Notes under the pieces: generated by a model
Database searches by the model: none
The model's input: only the letters and a program-made list of their open reading frames with translations
What the model was told of the DNA's origin: nothing
Program-made: the position numbers and the translations under genes
DNA from: Bacillus salacetis
GTDB taxonomy: Bacteria; Bacillota; Bacilli; Bacillales; Bacillaceae_B
DNA length: 64,000 bases
Reading direction: 5' to 3'
Assembly: GCF_003581585.1 (NCBI RefSeq)
Contig: NZ_QXIR01000020.1
Location: 1 to 64,000, forward strand
Part shown: in pieces, positions 46,360 through 55,482 of the stretch
Numbering within the stretch: the stretch's first letter is position 1
Layout of the letters: every line of letters begins with the position of its first letter

Positions 46360-47724
46360 TTAGGAGAAGATCTTCCCTGGGTTCAACCGGTTCTCCGGGT
46401 CAAGCAGCTGCTTGATCGACTTCATGACAGACAAGGCCGCTCCGTGCTCTAGTTCCTGGTACTTCATTTTTCCGAGGCCGACGCCGTGTTCTCCTGAGCA
46501 GGTGCCTCCGACTTCGATTGCTTTCCGTGCCACAAGGTCATTGATCCGGGCTGAAGCGGAAGCCTGCTTTGACTCACCAGGGTCATAGACTACGAGAGTA
46601 TGGAAGTTCCCGTCGCCGACATGGCCGAATACTCCACCGAGCAGGCCGCTCTCATCTATCAGCTTGCGGGCATATACAACCATATCTGCCAGCTGTGAAA
46701 TAGGCACGCAGACATCTCCTCCTGAATTGGCCATTCCTTTTATATGCCTGAAAGAGTAGGCCAGTTCATGGCGTGCGCGCCACAACTCGTTGCTTTCAGC
46801 AGCACTGTCAGCCCTCTCCCAATTTTCTCCGCCGTGCTCCAGCACCAACTCTTTTGTCAGATTCGCATCTTCTTCTGCAGATGCCACAGTCCCCGAGAAC
46901 TCCAAGAACAACGAGTGAGCCTCCGGAAAAGAATGTTCGCCGGTTAAATTGACCTGTCTGATGCTGTCAGCGTCCACGAGCTCCATGCGCAGCACTTGTA
47001 TTCCGCTCATTAAAATGGATTGGGCGGCCTCCGCACATGCTTTAGGTGTTTTGAATGTGCAGCGGGCCGTGACGGTATGTTCAGGTATACCGTGCAGCTT
47101 CAAGGTAATGGCGGTCATGATTCCAAGAGTCCCTTCAGACCCCACGAACAACCCATTCAAGTTATAGCCGCTTGAGGACTTCTTTGCCCTGCTTCCGGTG
47201 TTGATGACAGAACCGTCTGCTAAAATGACTTCCAGGTTCAGAACCTGGTCCCGCATGGACCCGTAGCGAACGGCAGTCGTACCGCTCGCATTTGTGGCTG
47301 TCATACCGCCGATACTGGCATCAGCGCCAGGGTCAACAGGGAACTGTAGGCCGTGCCGGTTGATGGATTTGTTCAATTGTTTCCTCGTGATGCCGGGCTG
47401 TACTGTAACCGTCAAATCCTCGGGGTTAAAAGAAAGAATCTTGTTCATCCTTTCAAAATTAATCGAGATTCCTTTGTTGATGGGAATAGCATGGCCATCC
47501 AGCCCTGATCCCGCTCCAAAGGGAGTGACAGGAAGATCATTCTCCCGGGCGATGCGCAGGATTTCGATGATCTCTTCCTTGCTTTCAGGGTAGACAACGA
47601 CGTCCGGCTCAACTGGAGGATGGGAGGATTCATCCCGGCTGTGCCGGTACAGATCCCCTTCACTTATGCTCACTTTATCTGTGCCCACTGACTCAGTTAA
47701 CTGGTTGATTAACGATGTATTCAT
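46360..47724 (-). CDS. FAD-linked oxidase, D-lactate/glycolate dehydrogenase (GlcD) type
   Basis: About 454 residues from ATG 47724 (AGAGGTGG ribosome binding site). N-terminal PCMH FAD-binding domain (PDVVVYPESKEEIIEILRIA, FGAGSGLDGHAIP, DPGADASIGGMTATNASGTT) and C-terminal FAD-oxidase domain ending in GGTCSGEHGVGLGKM. Family members oxidise D-lactate, glycolate or D-2-hydroxyglutarate and pass electrons to quinone or cytochrome. No iron-sulphur subunit gene (glcF) is adjacent, which favours the single-subunit D-lactate dehydrogenase type. Confidence 0.9.
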   Translation of the reverse strand: MNTSLINQLTESVGTDKVSISEGDLYRHSRDESSHPPVEPDVVVYPESKEEIIEILRIARENDLPVTPFGAGSGLDGHAIPINKGISINFERMNKILSFNPEDLTVTVQPGITRKQLNKSINRHGLQFPVDPGADASIGGMTATNASGTTAVRYGSMRDQVLNLEVILADGSVINTGSRAKKSSSGYNLNGLFVGSEGTLGIMTAITLKLHGIPEHTVTARCTFKTPKACAEAAQSILMSGIQVLRMELVDADSIRQVNLTGEHSFPEAHSLFLEFSGTVASAEEDANLTKELVLEHGGENWERADSAAESNELWRARHELAYSFRHIKGMANSGGDVCVPISQLADMVVYARKLIDESGLLGGVFGHVGDGNFHTLVVYDPGESKQASASARINDLVARKAIEVGGTCSGEHGVGLGKMKYQELEHGAALSVMKSIKQLLDPENRLNPGKIFS

Positions 47725-47812
47725 CTTTCCACCTCTAAAGTTTGTAATATTCCAACTACTATACTTGTAAAATATCATAGCACAGACTTGGGGCTGGAGA
47801 GGAGGTGTTCGG

Positions 47813-47924
47813 TTTAACTCATTAACGCGTTAACAGGTTGGGGGACAGTCCCCTGGTAGAGCACCGCGGTAACGCGTCAGCGTAACAGGGGACTGTCCCC
47901 CAGTGCTTTAAAGGGGTGAAGCAC
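47813..47924. repeat. palindromic repeat family, locus F (two cores)
   Basis: Two cores, GGGGGACAGTCCCC and GGGGACTGTCCCCC, separated by about 50 bp with partly decayed arms (TTAACGCGTTAACAGG, GTAACGCG, GCTTTAAAG). It fills the divergent region between the oxidase gene and the membrane protein gene at 48031. The rest of this 306 bp gap holds only promoters not clearly seen. Confidence 0.82.
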
Positions 47925-48030
47925 ACAGAAATACAAATTTATTACAAATTGGTCGGTTTTATCCAATAAAGATGATAAAATAGTCTTTATATTGAGTATT
48001 TTTGCATTTTACTTTTGGGAGGATTACAGA

Positions 48031-48984
48031 ATGAATTCAGAGCTTAATAGGCCAAAAGGATTTGGCGAGATTTTGGATCAGACCTTTCGTCTGAGCAAGA
48101 ACCGGTTTTTAGATTTTTTCTTGATTTTTCTTATATTGCTCGGGCCGATTTATCTGCTTCAGGCATTATTTGAATTGATGGCAGGAACGAGCTTTTTCAG
48201 AGTGGCCGGAACCGGGAACAATTGGTTTGAACAGTTCTTGAGCAGCATAGAAGGGGGAACGATGGAAGCGGAACCTGTAACAGGTGCAGGCATATTTGCA
48301 GGATTGGCCTCCGGGCTCCTTGGCATCATCAGCTCCATATTCGGTGTCATTGCGAGTGCTGCCGTCATCATCGGGGTCAACCATGTCAGGAAAAATGAAG
48401 AGTTCACGGCAGGAAGCGCAATCAAGCAGGCATTCAAAAGATTCTGGGCTTTGCTTGGGAGCTCTATCCTATACTTCCTGATCATTTTCGGAATGATCTT
48501 TGTGCCGATCATGATTATTGGAATCGGAGGCATTTTCGCTTTCGGCTTTGGAGAAGCCTTTTCCGTCGACTCGTTCGCAGGCTCATTGGTGACAATCCTA
48601 TTCATCTTCGTCCTTCTATTAGCTGCGGCAGTGGGTATCGGGTATTTGGTCACACGCTGGAGCTTCTATATCGGAGTCGTCACGATAGATAAAATAGCAC
48701 CTGGCATCGGAACAAGCTGGAACCTTTCCAAGGGGCGCGGCTGGCTAGCATTCGGCGTTTTCCTGGTGCTGATGCTGATCACAGGGGTCGTCACGGCCGC
48801 CCTTGAATTCACATTCGGTCTGGCGCTCGGCAATAGTGTCCTGTACTCCATCATCCTCAATTTTGTGACGATGATTACATCCCTCATCACCTCGGTCGGC
48901 TTGGCTGTCATGTTCTTTGACTTGAAGAGCAGAAATCAAGCGGAAGATCTGCAGGAAATGATTGAGGATTACAAACAAGAGTAG
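48031..48984 (+). CDS. polytopic membrane protein (YciC/GDPD membrane domain-like)
   Basis: A 317-residue membrane protein with about six hydrophobic segments; start ATG 48031 behind GGGAGG. The beginning GFGEILDQTFRLSKNRFLDFF and the repeated long helices resemble the membrane domain of glycerophosphodiester phosphodiesterases and YciC-type proteins. It is the first gene of an operon with DUF4129, DUF4350, MoxR and DUF58 genes. Confidence 0.85.
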   Translation: MNSELNRPKGFGEILDQTFRLSKNRFLDFFLIFLILLGPIYLLQALFELMAGTSFFRVAGTGNNWFEQFLSSIEGGTMEAEPVTGAGIFAGLASGLLGIISSIFGVIASAAVIIGVNHVRKNEEFTAGSAIKQAFKRFWALLGSSILYFLIIFGMIFVPIMIIGIGGIFAFGFGEAFSVDSFAGSLVTILFIFVLLLAAAVGIGYLVTRWSFYIGVVTIDKIAPGIGTSWNLSKGRGWLAFGVFLVLMLITGVVTAALEFTFGLALGNSVLYSIILNFVTMITSLITSVGLAVMFFDLKSRNQAEDLQEMIEDYKQE

Positions 48985-49066
48985 TATGTGCGGTGCCTGG
49001 TACAAAACAGCTGATTTGTGCCGGGCTCCAATACCAATGCTGCTAATGAAAGTCAGGTGAGTCAGT

Positions 49067-49708
49067 TTGCTTAACGAAAATAATGCCAGGGATGAGCTGC
49101 AGGATATCCTGAATGATAGGGAATACACTGTGTACCAATCGGAAAATCAAGGGTTCTTTCAAAGCCTCTGGGAAAAAATCAGGGACACCGTCATAGACTG
49201 GCTCAACAATTTATTTCCGGAATATCAAGTATCCCAGGGCAGCGGCACGATGATTACGCTGGTCCTGGTCATTCTGGGGCTCGCTGTGCTTTTCCTCGTC
49301 CTGTTTTTTGTATCCAGAAAGATGATCAACAAGCGGAAAATGGCGAAACAAAAGCCGCTGCAGCACCTTGCGGAAAAGGATTGGTCTTATCAAGATCATC
49401 TGGGTGAATCGCTAAGGCAGGAAGAGGCGGGGAATTACTCTCTTGCGGTCCGCCATCTGTTCCTTGCACTGCTTCTGAATTTCCATGCAAGAGATTGGCT
49501 GCAGGCCAGGAAATGGAAGACGAACTGGGAGTATTACGAAGAGCTTCAAAAAGTGAACAAGGAATGGGCAGAGCAATTTTTTTCCCTCGCCTTGAAGTTT
49601 GACGAGGCAGCCTATGGCGAACGTGAAATTCAGCAGGAGGAATTCATTCCATATAAAGAAACGGCCATGAAGTGGCTGAACGAAAACCAGCAGGAAATGG
49701 AAGCGTAG
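49067..49708 (+). CDS. DUF4129 membrane protein
   Basis: A 213-residue protein with one membrane segment (MITLVLVILGLAVLFLVLFF, about 60-80) between an outside helical region (SLWEKIRDTVIDWLNNLFPE) and an inside domain with the DUF4129 pattern AVRHLFLALLLNFHARDWLQ and the WAEQF block. DUF4129 domains occur at the ends of transglutaminase-like proteins in MoxR operons. Start is TTG behind AGGTGAG. The next gene starts 12 bp downstream. Confidence 0.85.
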   Translation: MLNENNARDELQDILNDREYTVYQSENQGFFQSLWEKIRDTVIDWLNNLFPEYQVSQGSGTMITLVLVILGLAVLFLVLFFVSRKMINKRKMAKQKPLQHLAEKDWSYQDHLGESLRQEEAGNYSLAVRHLFLALLLNFHARDWLQARKWKTNWEYYEELQKVNKEWAEQFFSLALKFDEAAYGEREIQQEEFIPYKETAMKWLNENQQEMEA

Positions 49709-49720
49709 GGAGGGGAAGGA

Positions 49721-50887
49721 ATGGCAAAAAACAGATCGAAACTCATTATCTTCACCGTCATCCTGCTCGCCTTCGCGGTGCTGAGCTATATCATCGGATC
49801 ACGCGCACCTAAGGAATATCCGGACTTCCTCTCCAATTCGCCTGCCCCGATGGGAACCAAAGCCATTTTTACATATTTGGAAGACGAACTCGGAAGTGTT
49901 GACCGCTGGGATCACTCCCCGGATTTATTGGATAAGTCAGATGAAAGCAAGCTGCTGGTGATGGTCGAGCCGTATTTTATCCCCGAGAGTGAAGAGACCA
50001 CGGGGTATCGGGAGTTCATGGAGGCAGGAAATACGATTCTCCTTTTTAAAACCGTCCCCGGCGGTATGTTTGATATAAAAATTTCAGGGTCTGAGCCAGC
50101 TGGCGCTGACGAAAATACCGTGACGCTAAGGGATCCTCAAGGCGAAGAAAGAAATGCCTATTTACCGGCTCCCGTCCGGATCGAACCGGCAGACAAAGAC
50201 GAGGTCCTGATTTCGGATGAAGCAGGTCCGGTCGCAATCCAGCGTCCTGTAGGAGACGGCAGTCTGATCGTTGCCACTGCACCGGATTGGATGACGAACA
50301 GAGCCATTTTGGAAGAGGATCACCTGCCACTTATTTTGACTCTCATCAACACCGTCAATCCAGACACCATCCTGTTTGATGAATACATACATGGCGGCGG
50401 AAATGCTTCAACCTTTGCCACGCTCTATCCGCAATGGTTCCTGATTTTCATCGTCCAGGGAGCAATCCTTCTCATCCTATGGCTCTGGCATCAAGGAAAG
50501 CGGTTTGGACCGATTGAAACGGCACGTGAAGAGTACGTGAGGTTCAGTGATGAGCGGATTCGTGCGCTGGCAGCCTGGTATAGAAGAGGAAAGAGGTATT
50601 CAGATTCATTAAACATCCAGGCGGATTACGTCAAACTGCTCATGCAGGAAAAATGGGGCATTGCCTACTCAAGGGAATGGACGGAAAGCACCGAGGGTCT
50701 GGCAAGGAAATGGACATCTGTTTCGGAAAAAGAAATCACGAACTTCGTTAAGGGATTAACCGATATTTTACAAAGAGACAAAATGAGCAAGCAGGAATAC
50801 TTATCATGGTCGAAAAAAATTGACCGACTGAGGAAAGAGGTGGAGGAGAATGAAGCCAGAACTAACATCCTTACTAGAAAAATATGA
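49721..50887 (+). CDS. DUF4350 membrane protein
   Basis: A 388-residue protein with an N-terminal membrane segment (KLIIFTVILLAFAVLSYIIG), a ThuA/flavodoxin-like outside domain (FLSNSPAPMGTKAIFTYLED ... FDEYIHGGG) and a second segment near 230-250 before a charged C-terminal part. The pattern is that of DUF4350 proteins in MoxR/DUF58 operons. It overlaps the MoxR gene by 38 bp. Confidence 0.85.
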   Translation: MAKNRSKLIIFTVILLAFAVLSYIIGSRAPKEYPDFLSNSPAPMGTKAIFTYLEDELGSVDRWDHSPDLLDKSDESKLLVMVEPYFIPESEETTGYREFMEAGNTILLFKTVPGGMFDIKISGSEPAGADENTVTLRDPQGEERNAYLPAPVRIEPADKDEVLISDEAGPVAIQRPVGDGSLIVATAPDWMTNRAILEEDHLPLILTLINTVNPDTILFDEYIHGGGNASTFATLYPQWFLIFIVQGAILLILWLWHQGKRFGPIETAREEYVRFSDERIRALAAWYRRGKRYSDSLNIQADYVKLLMQEKWGIAYSREWTESTEGLARKWTSVSEKEITNFVKGLTDILQRDKMSKQEYLSWSKKIDRLRKEVEENEARTNILTRKI

Positions 50888-51779
50888 AAGCCGTATCCTG
50901 GGGCAGCGGACAAACCTGAGACTGCTCCTTTCAGCCGTATTGGCAGGGGGACACGTCCTCATCGAAGGGGTTCCGGGCACGGGAAAAACACAGATGGTCC
51001 GTACGCTGGCAGAGCTGCTGGCCGGGGATTTCAGCCGCATCCAGTTCACGCCGGATCTCCTGCCGAGTGATATTACAGGAAGCACAATCTACAATATGAA
51101 AGACAGTTCCTTTCAGACACTGAAGGGGCCGATTTTCACCAATATCCTTCTTGCGGATGAGATAAACCGGACACCTGCCAAGACACAGGCAGCCCTGTTG
51201 GAGGCCATGGAAGAAAAGCAGGTGACCATCCAAGGTGAAACATATCCGTTACCGGACGTCTTCTTTGTTGTGGCGACACAGAATCCGATTGAGTTCGAAG
51301 GAACCTATCCGCTTCCGGAAGCCCAGCAGGACCGTTTTCTGTTTAAACTGAACATCGATTTCCCTGAGCTGGAAGAGGAAAAAAGAGTGCTGAAATCAGT
51401 CATCGAAGGAATCTTCAGCCAGGGAGCTGTGGAACCGGCGCTGACCATGGAGGCTTTTTCAAGCATCCGCAAAGAAGTGGCGGCTGTCACAATCTCAGAC
51501 AGTGTCCTCGACTACATCATGAAAATCGTCCGCAAAACAAGGGACACTGACAGCATCCGTTTCGGTGCCAGCACAAGGGCGGCGATCTCCATCGGCAAAG
51601 CCTCACAAGCGTGGGCTTATATGGCCGGCCGCGATTATGTCACACCAGATGATATTAAAATGACGGCACGCCCTGCTTTACGGCACAGAATCCAAATCTC
51701 GCCGCACATGGAATTGGAGGGAGCGACGGTTGATACGATCATTGAAGAACTTGTGGGGGCGGTTCCTGTTCCGCGATAA
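50850..51779 (+). CDS. MoxR-family AAA ATPase
   Basis: A 309-residue AAA+ ATPase. Walker A GVPGTGKTQM, Walker B ILLADEINRTP, sensor 1 FFVVATQNPIEFEGTYPLPEAQQDRF, and arginine finger region are all intact. MoxR ATPases act as chaperones that, with DUF58/VWA proteins, mature or insert partner proteins at the membrane. It overlaps the next gene by 50 bp. Confidence 0.95.
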   Translation: MKPELTSLLEKYESRILGQRTNLRLLLSAVLAGGHVLIEGVPGTGKTQMVRTLAELLAGDFSRIQFTPDLLPSDITGSTIYNMKDSSFQTLKGPIFTNILLADEINRTPAKTQAALLEAMEEKQVTIQGETYPLPDVFFVVATQNPIEFEGTYPLPEAQQDRFLFKLNIDFPELEEEKRVLKSVIEGIFSQGAVEPALTMEAFSSIRKEVAAVTISDSVLDYIMKIVRKTRDTDSIRFGASTRAAISIGKASQAWAYMAGRDYVTPDDIKMTARPALRHRIQISPHMELEGATVDTIIEELVGAVPVPR

Positions 51780-53085
51780 AGGAATCCTGCCGACGGGACG
51801 GCTGATGATGTCAATCGCCGTTCTGTCTTTATTGCTGTTCCTTGGCGGGTTCTTCGGGATTTCCTGGACCCTGGTCATCACCGCTGATTTAGCTTTTCTT
51901 TTGCTGAGCCTGCTTGATTTGATTCTGTCTCCCCGTAAAAAGGAGATTTCGGTCCGCAGGGAAATGCCGGATGAAATGGAACGTGCCTTGGAATATGATG
52001 TCCAAGTAAAGGTTTCGAGCGAATCGAAACATGCCTTTTCCTATAAAATTGTTGATGGAATCCCGCAATCCTTCGAACGGCCGTTTCCTCTGCAAGGCTC
52101 CGCCGGGGAAGGGACGTCTACATTATTATATAAAACAGCTGCTCCGGTACGCGGGCAGTATGCCATTGAAAAACTTTTTCTGCGCTATCGAAGCAAGCTT
52201 GGTTTATGGGAAAAGCAAAAGACTTTTACAATAGAGGAAAGCGTCAAGGTGATCCCTGACCTGACGGATACAAAGCGGTTCCTTGAGGATGCCCAGCAGT
52301 TCCTGATTTATGAAGGAATGAAAATCCGCAGAATGAAGAGCGGCGCCGGGGAGTTTTCGAAAATAAGGAATTACGCTGTCGGGGATGATCCAAGAATGAT
52401 CAACTGGCGGCAGACGGCCAAGCTGCGTGAAGTCATGACGAATGAATATGAGCCTGAACATGGTAAGTATATTACGGTTCTGATCGACTGCGGCCGGATG
52501 ATGGGAGCCGAGCTGACGAAAGGCAACCGTTTGGAAAGAGCATTGGAAGCCGCGATGACGGTAAGTGCGGCTGCGCTGCAAAAAGGAGACTATGTGTCGG
52601 TGCTGGCTTTCTCGAAAGACGTCAAGGTCTTTGTACCGCCTGCTAAAGGAATGGCGCACCTGCAGACAATCCTGCAGAGCATTTATAATCTGGAAGTGGA
52701 TTCAGCAGAATCTAACTATGCAGCAGTACTCAGCTACCTTCAGAATGTGCAGAAGAAACGAAGCCTGCTTTTATTATTCAGTGATGTCGGTTCCTTCCTG
52801 CATGAAGGTGGAGCATTGACGTACCTCCACCGTTTGCGCCAGCGCCATTTATTCTTGATGCTCGGGATAGAAGACAGGACAGTGCTGAACCGGGCAGGGG
52901 AAGAACCAGAGTCGATCAGGAATACCATGATCAAGAGCATGGCGCAGAAGCAACTGCTGATCAAGAAACGGGAAAAAGTGAAGTGGGAAAAAAGAGGCCT
53001 CCAAATGGCGGAGGCCCGGGAAGAGAAGCTGGCCGCAGCCGCCGTCTCTCACTATATCGACATTATGAACCGGGGGCTGCTGTAG
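51730..53085 (+). CDS. DUF58 protein with VWA-like domain
   Basis: A 451-residue protein; start TTG 51730 is 8 bp behind GGAGG inside the MoxR gene. Two N-terminal membrane segments (about 25-70) lead to an outside/inside linker and a DUF58 domain (RRMKSGAGEFSKIRNYAVGDDPRMINWRQTAK) with a VWA-like part (ITVLIDCGRMMGAELTKGNRLE). It is the usual partner of MoxR. A repeat-like GC-rich stretch starts directly behind its stop codon. Confidence 0.92.
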   Translation: MIRSLKNLWGRFLFRDKGILPTGRLMMSIAVLSLLLFLGGFFGISWTLVITADLAFLLLSLLDLILSPRKKEISVRREMPDEMERALEYDVQVKVSSESKHAFSYKIVDGIPQSFERPFPLQGSAGEGTSTLLYKTAAPVRGQYAIEKLFLRYRSKLGLWEKQKTFTIEESVKVIPDLTDTKRFLEDAQQFLIYEGMKIRRMKSGAGEFSKIRNYAVGDDPRMINWRQTAKLREVMTNEYEPEHGKYITVLIDCGRMMGAELTKGNRLERALEAAMTVSAAALQKGDYVSVLAFSKDVKVFVPPAKGMAHLQTILQSIYNLEVDSAESNYAAVLSYLQNVQKKRSLLLLFSDVGSFLHEGGALTYLHRLRQRHLFLMLGIEDRTVLNRAGEEPESIRNTMIKSMAQKQLLIKKREKVKWEKRGLQMAEAREEKLAAAAVSHYIDIMNRGLL

Positions 53086-53365
53086 GCTGAAAAGCGGAAG
53101 CGATCCCGTTCAGCTGCGTGCGCTCTGGGCTGGCTCCAGTAGGAGATAAGGAAATTCGGCAAGCGAAGCAAGCCGATGTTGACTTCTTTCAAAGGAGAGA
53201 GACGGAAATCTGCCGGTACTGGCCGCTTTGTAGGCGAGGAGGCATTGTCCATCGTTGCGCCGGCCGTTGTGGCATTGAAGCAAAGCGGAAGCTGCCGCTC
53301 AGAGTCGAAGCCCGCGCTCGCCCGCTGACCCTGAATGTGGCCGCCTGCCTTCCGCTTCAATCAGC
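53086..53365. repeat. GC-rich intergenic element with imperfect terminal inverted repeats
   Basis: About 280 bp, more GC-rich than its surroundings, with no credible gene. It begins GCTGAAAAGCGGAAG right after the DUF58 stop codon and ends CTTCCGCTTCAATCAGC, the imperfect complement; a further AAGCGGAAGCTGCCGC lies inside (about 53280). The AGCGGAAG-bounded form recalls widespread Bacillus intergenic repeats. No second copy exists in this window, so repeat status is inference. Confidence 0.5.
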
Positions 53366-53400
53366 ACCGGGAAATTCTTTTACCAGCAAGAGCAGTTCGG

Positions 53401-54372
53401 TTATACGAACTTAACTTGATTTTTCTTCATCAGCATACTTCCAATCAGGACATAAACAATCAAACCGATCACCGTCAATCCGGCGATCACGTATTTGACT
53501 TCCAGTGAAAGAGTGGAAGGTGTGATGAAGCCTTCGATGATACCGGCAATCACGAATAAAGGAATCGTACCGAGAAGCAGCAGGACAGAACGTTTTGCCT
53601 GCTGCTTTAATTGATAACCGCGCGAATAGCGGCCTGGTGCAAAAAGATTGTAGCCCATAAGCAGGCCGGCACCTCCGGCGATGAAAATCGCGGTGAGTTC
53701 GATCATCCCGTGCGGTACGATATAAGCCCAGAACTCATAGCTTTTACCATAATGCCAGAATAGAGCGGCGATCGCCCCGACGATGATGCCGTTATAAATC
53801 AGCAAGTACACCGTCAGAAGGCCGAATGTGATCCCGCCTGCGAAAGCCAGCAGTGCGACCTGGATGTTGTTGGTCATGATGGTGGCGGACATCATCGGCG
53901 CATCGACACTTCCTTCATTTTCACCGAGCCTTTCAGGGTCGAATCCCTGGGCCATATTTTCAGGCAGCACTGAATAAATGTGAAGCGGATCGTCGGCAAC
54001 CGAGAAAAAGCTTCCCACTGCACCAATGATGAAAAGAAGCATGGCGAAGAGGATCATTTTCCACTGCTGCAGGAACAAACCGATAAAGGTGACACTGAAA
54101 AAGTGGCGGATCTGCTTCCAGCTGGAAACCTGGTCGCGGTATAAGAGATTATGAGACTTAGAGACAAGATCATTCAAGTAGGCTGTCACGTCTTCTTGAG
54201 GATAGTAGGTCTGGCTGTAGGAGAGATTTTGGGCAGCTTTTTGATAAAGCCGGCTGAAGCGGTCAATATTCTCTCCTTTGATCTTGCTTTTTCGTCTTGG
54301 CATGCTTGCAATCAGTTCCTCCAGCTCTTTCCAATCATTTCGATGCTGCTGGATGAATTGTTTTGAATTCAT
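53401..54372 (-). CDS. SpoIIM-family membrane protein
   Basis: A 323-residue membrane protein of the SpoIIM family (stage II sporulation protein M-like). A helical N-terminal cytoplasmic part (FIQQHRNDWKELEELIASMP, about 1-100) precedes about six membrane segments with NNIQVALLAFAGGITFGL and VPHGMIELTAIFIAGGAGL, characteristic of the family. Members outside the true spoIIM locus sit with RDD and MoxR/DUF58 genes, as here, and are not known to be sporulation genes. Confidence 0.9.
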   Translation of the reverse strand: MNSKQFIQQHRNDWKELEELIASMPRRKSKIKGENIDRFSRLYQKAAQNLSYSQTYYPQEDVTAYLNDLVSKSHNLLYRDQVSSWKQIRHFFSVTFIGLFLQQWKMILFAMLLFIIGAVGSFFSVADDPLHIYSVLPENMAQGFDPERLGENEGSVDAPMMSATIMTNNIQVALLAFAGGITFGLLTVYLLIYNGIIVGAIAALFWHYGKSYEFWAYIVPHGMIELTAIFIAGGAGLLMGYNLFAPGRYSRGYQLKQQAKRSVLLLLGTIPLFVIAGIIEGFITPSTLSLEVKYVIAGLTVIGLIVYVLIGSMLMKKNQVKFV

Positions 54373-54509
54373 GAAAACACCTGCTTTTAATAGGGTTGTA
54401 TTTCCGGCAAAATTCGGGTGGTGACTGTCACTTGTCGGAAAATATGTAATTATTGGATGGTTCCGTCATCTTTATTATAGTACAAAAATCAGGAAATGAG
54501 GAATCGGAT

Positions 54510-55319
54510 ATGCGCGAGGAACAAATAGATATCAAAACACCCGAGTATGTGTCGCTCCAGTTTCGGACGGCGGGGCTTGGAAGCAGGGCTGCTGCGTTCT
54601 TGATCGACCAGATCCTGCTCACTATCATCAATATCCTGGTGATTGTAGTGCTGGCGTGGGTGTTGAATATATCTTCCCAAAATCCATACATGGAAGCCCA
54701 GAGAATCTATTCAGGGACAATTGCCATCGTTGTCGTTGGAATGTTTGTTCTAAACTGGGGCTATTTTTTAGTATATGAATTTTTTTCCGGCGGAAGGACG
54801 CTGGGGAAGAAATTGATCGGCATCAGGGTCATCCAGGAGAACGGGCAGAGCATCACGCTTCTCTCAAGTTTTATAAGGAACATCATGAGGATCGTCGATA
54901 TGCTCCCGGTTTATTATTTTGTGGGAATGCTGATGGTGTTCTTCCATGGAAAGCACAAGCGTCTTGGCGATATTACAGCTGGAACCATTGTCGTCCATGA
55001 AAGAAGGAAGAAGAAAGCGAATAAGAAAAGTGCAATCGAGAAAGAAGTCGCATCCAGAGGGTACGACAAGGACAGCCTGGATATCGAGGAAAGCACACTC
55101 AGGGCATTGGGCGCGAAAGAGTGGAAGCTCCTAAGGACCTACAGCCAGCGGTTCACCCACGTGGAACAGAATCAAAGGCTTGTATTGACCAGGCAGGTTG
55201 CCGAGATCATCCTCCCAAAAATCGGGATGGAAGTAGAAAGACAAACCGAGCAGGAACTTGAAAATACCTTGCTCGTACTTTATCTCAAACTCAAGGATGA
55301 ATGGGAATTCGAGCTTTGA
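54510..55319 (+). CDS. RDD family membrane protein
   Basis: A 269-residue protein from ATG 54510. The RDD domain contains VSLQFRTAGLGSRAAAFLID (Arg and Asp), GGRTLGKKLIGIRV, and HKRLGDITAGTIVVHERRK, with three to four membrane segments, and a basic/acidic C-terminal helical tail. Divergent from the SpoIIM-family gene, which is its usual neighbour. Function is unknown, possibly transport or anchoring. Confidence 0.9.
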   Translation: MREEQIDIKTPEYVSLQFRTAGLGSRAAAFLIDQILLTIINILVIVVLAWVLNISSQNPYMEAQRIYSGTIAIVVVGMFVLNWGYFLVYEFFSGGRTLGKKLIGIRVIQENGQSITLLSSFIRNIMRIVDMLPVYYFVGMLMVFFHGKHKRLGDITAGTIVVHERRKKKANKKSAIEKEVASRGYDKDSLDIEESTLRALGAKEWKLLRTYSQRFTHVEQNQRLVLTRQVAEIILPKIGMEVERQTEQELENTLLVLYLKLKDEWEFEL

Positions 55320-55445
55320 TGCTTTACCACTTTAAAGCACTCGGGGACAGTCCCCTGTTACGTTAACGTATCAGGGGACTGTCCCCGACTCTATTAACGC
55401 ATTAACGCGATGAGGGACAGTCCCTCATCGCGTTAATGCGTTAAA
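55320..55445. repeat. palindromic repeat family, locus G (three cores)
   Basis: Three cores in tandem: CGGGGACAGTCCCC, GGGGACTGTCCCC and GAGGGACAGTCCCTC, with CTTTAAAG and ATTAACGC arm blocks. The last unit is a palindrome GCGATGAGGGAC-A-GTCCCTCATCGC with longer arms. It begins directly behind the RDD stop codon and borders the 52 bp tandem array. Confidence 0.87.
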
Positions 55446-55482
55446 TTAAAAAGTGTCTGGAAAGCACCAGAAACGGGCTTTT

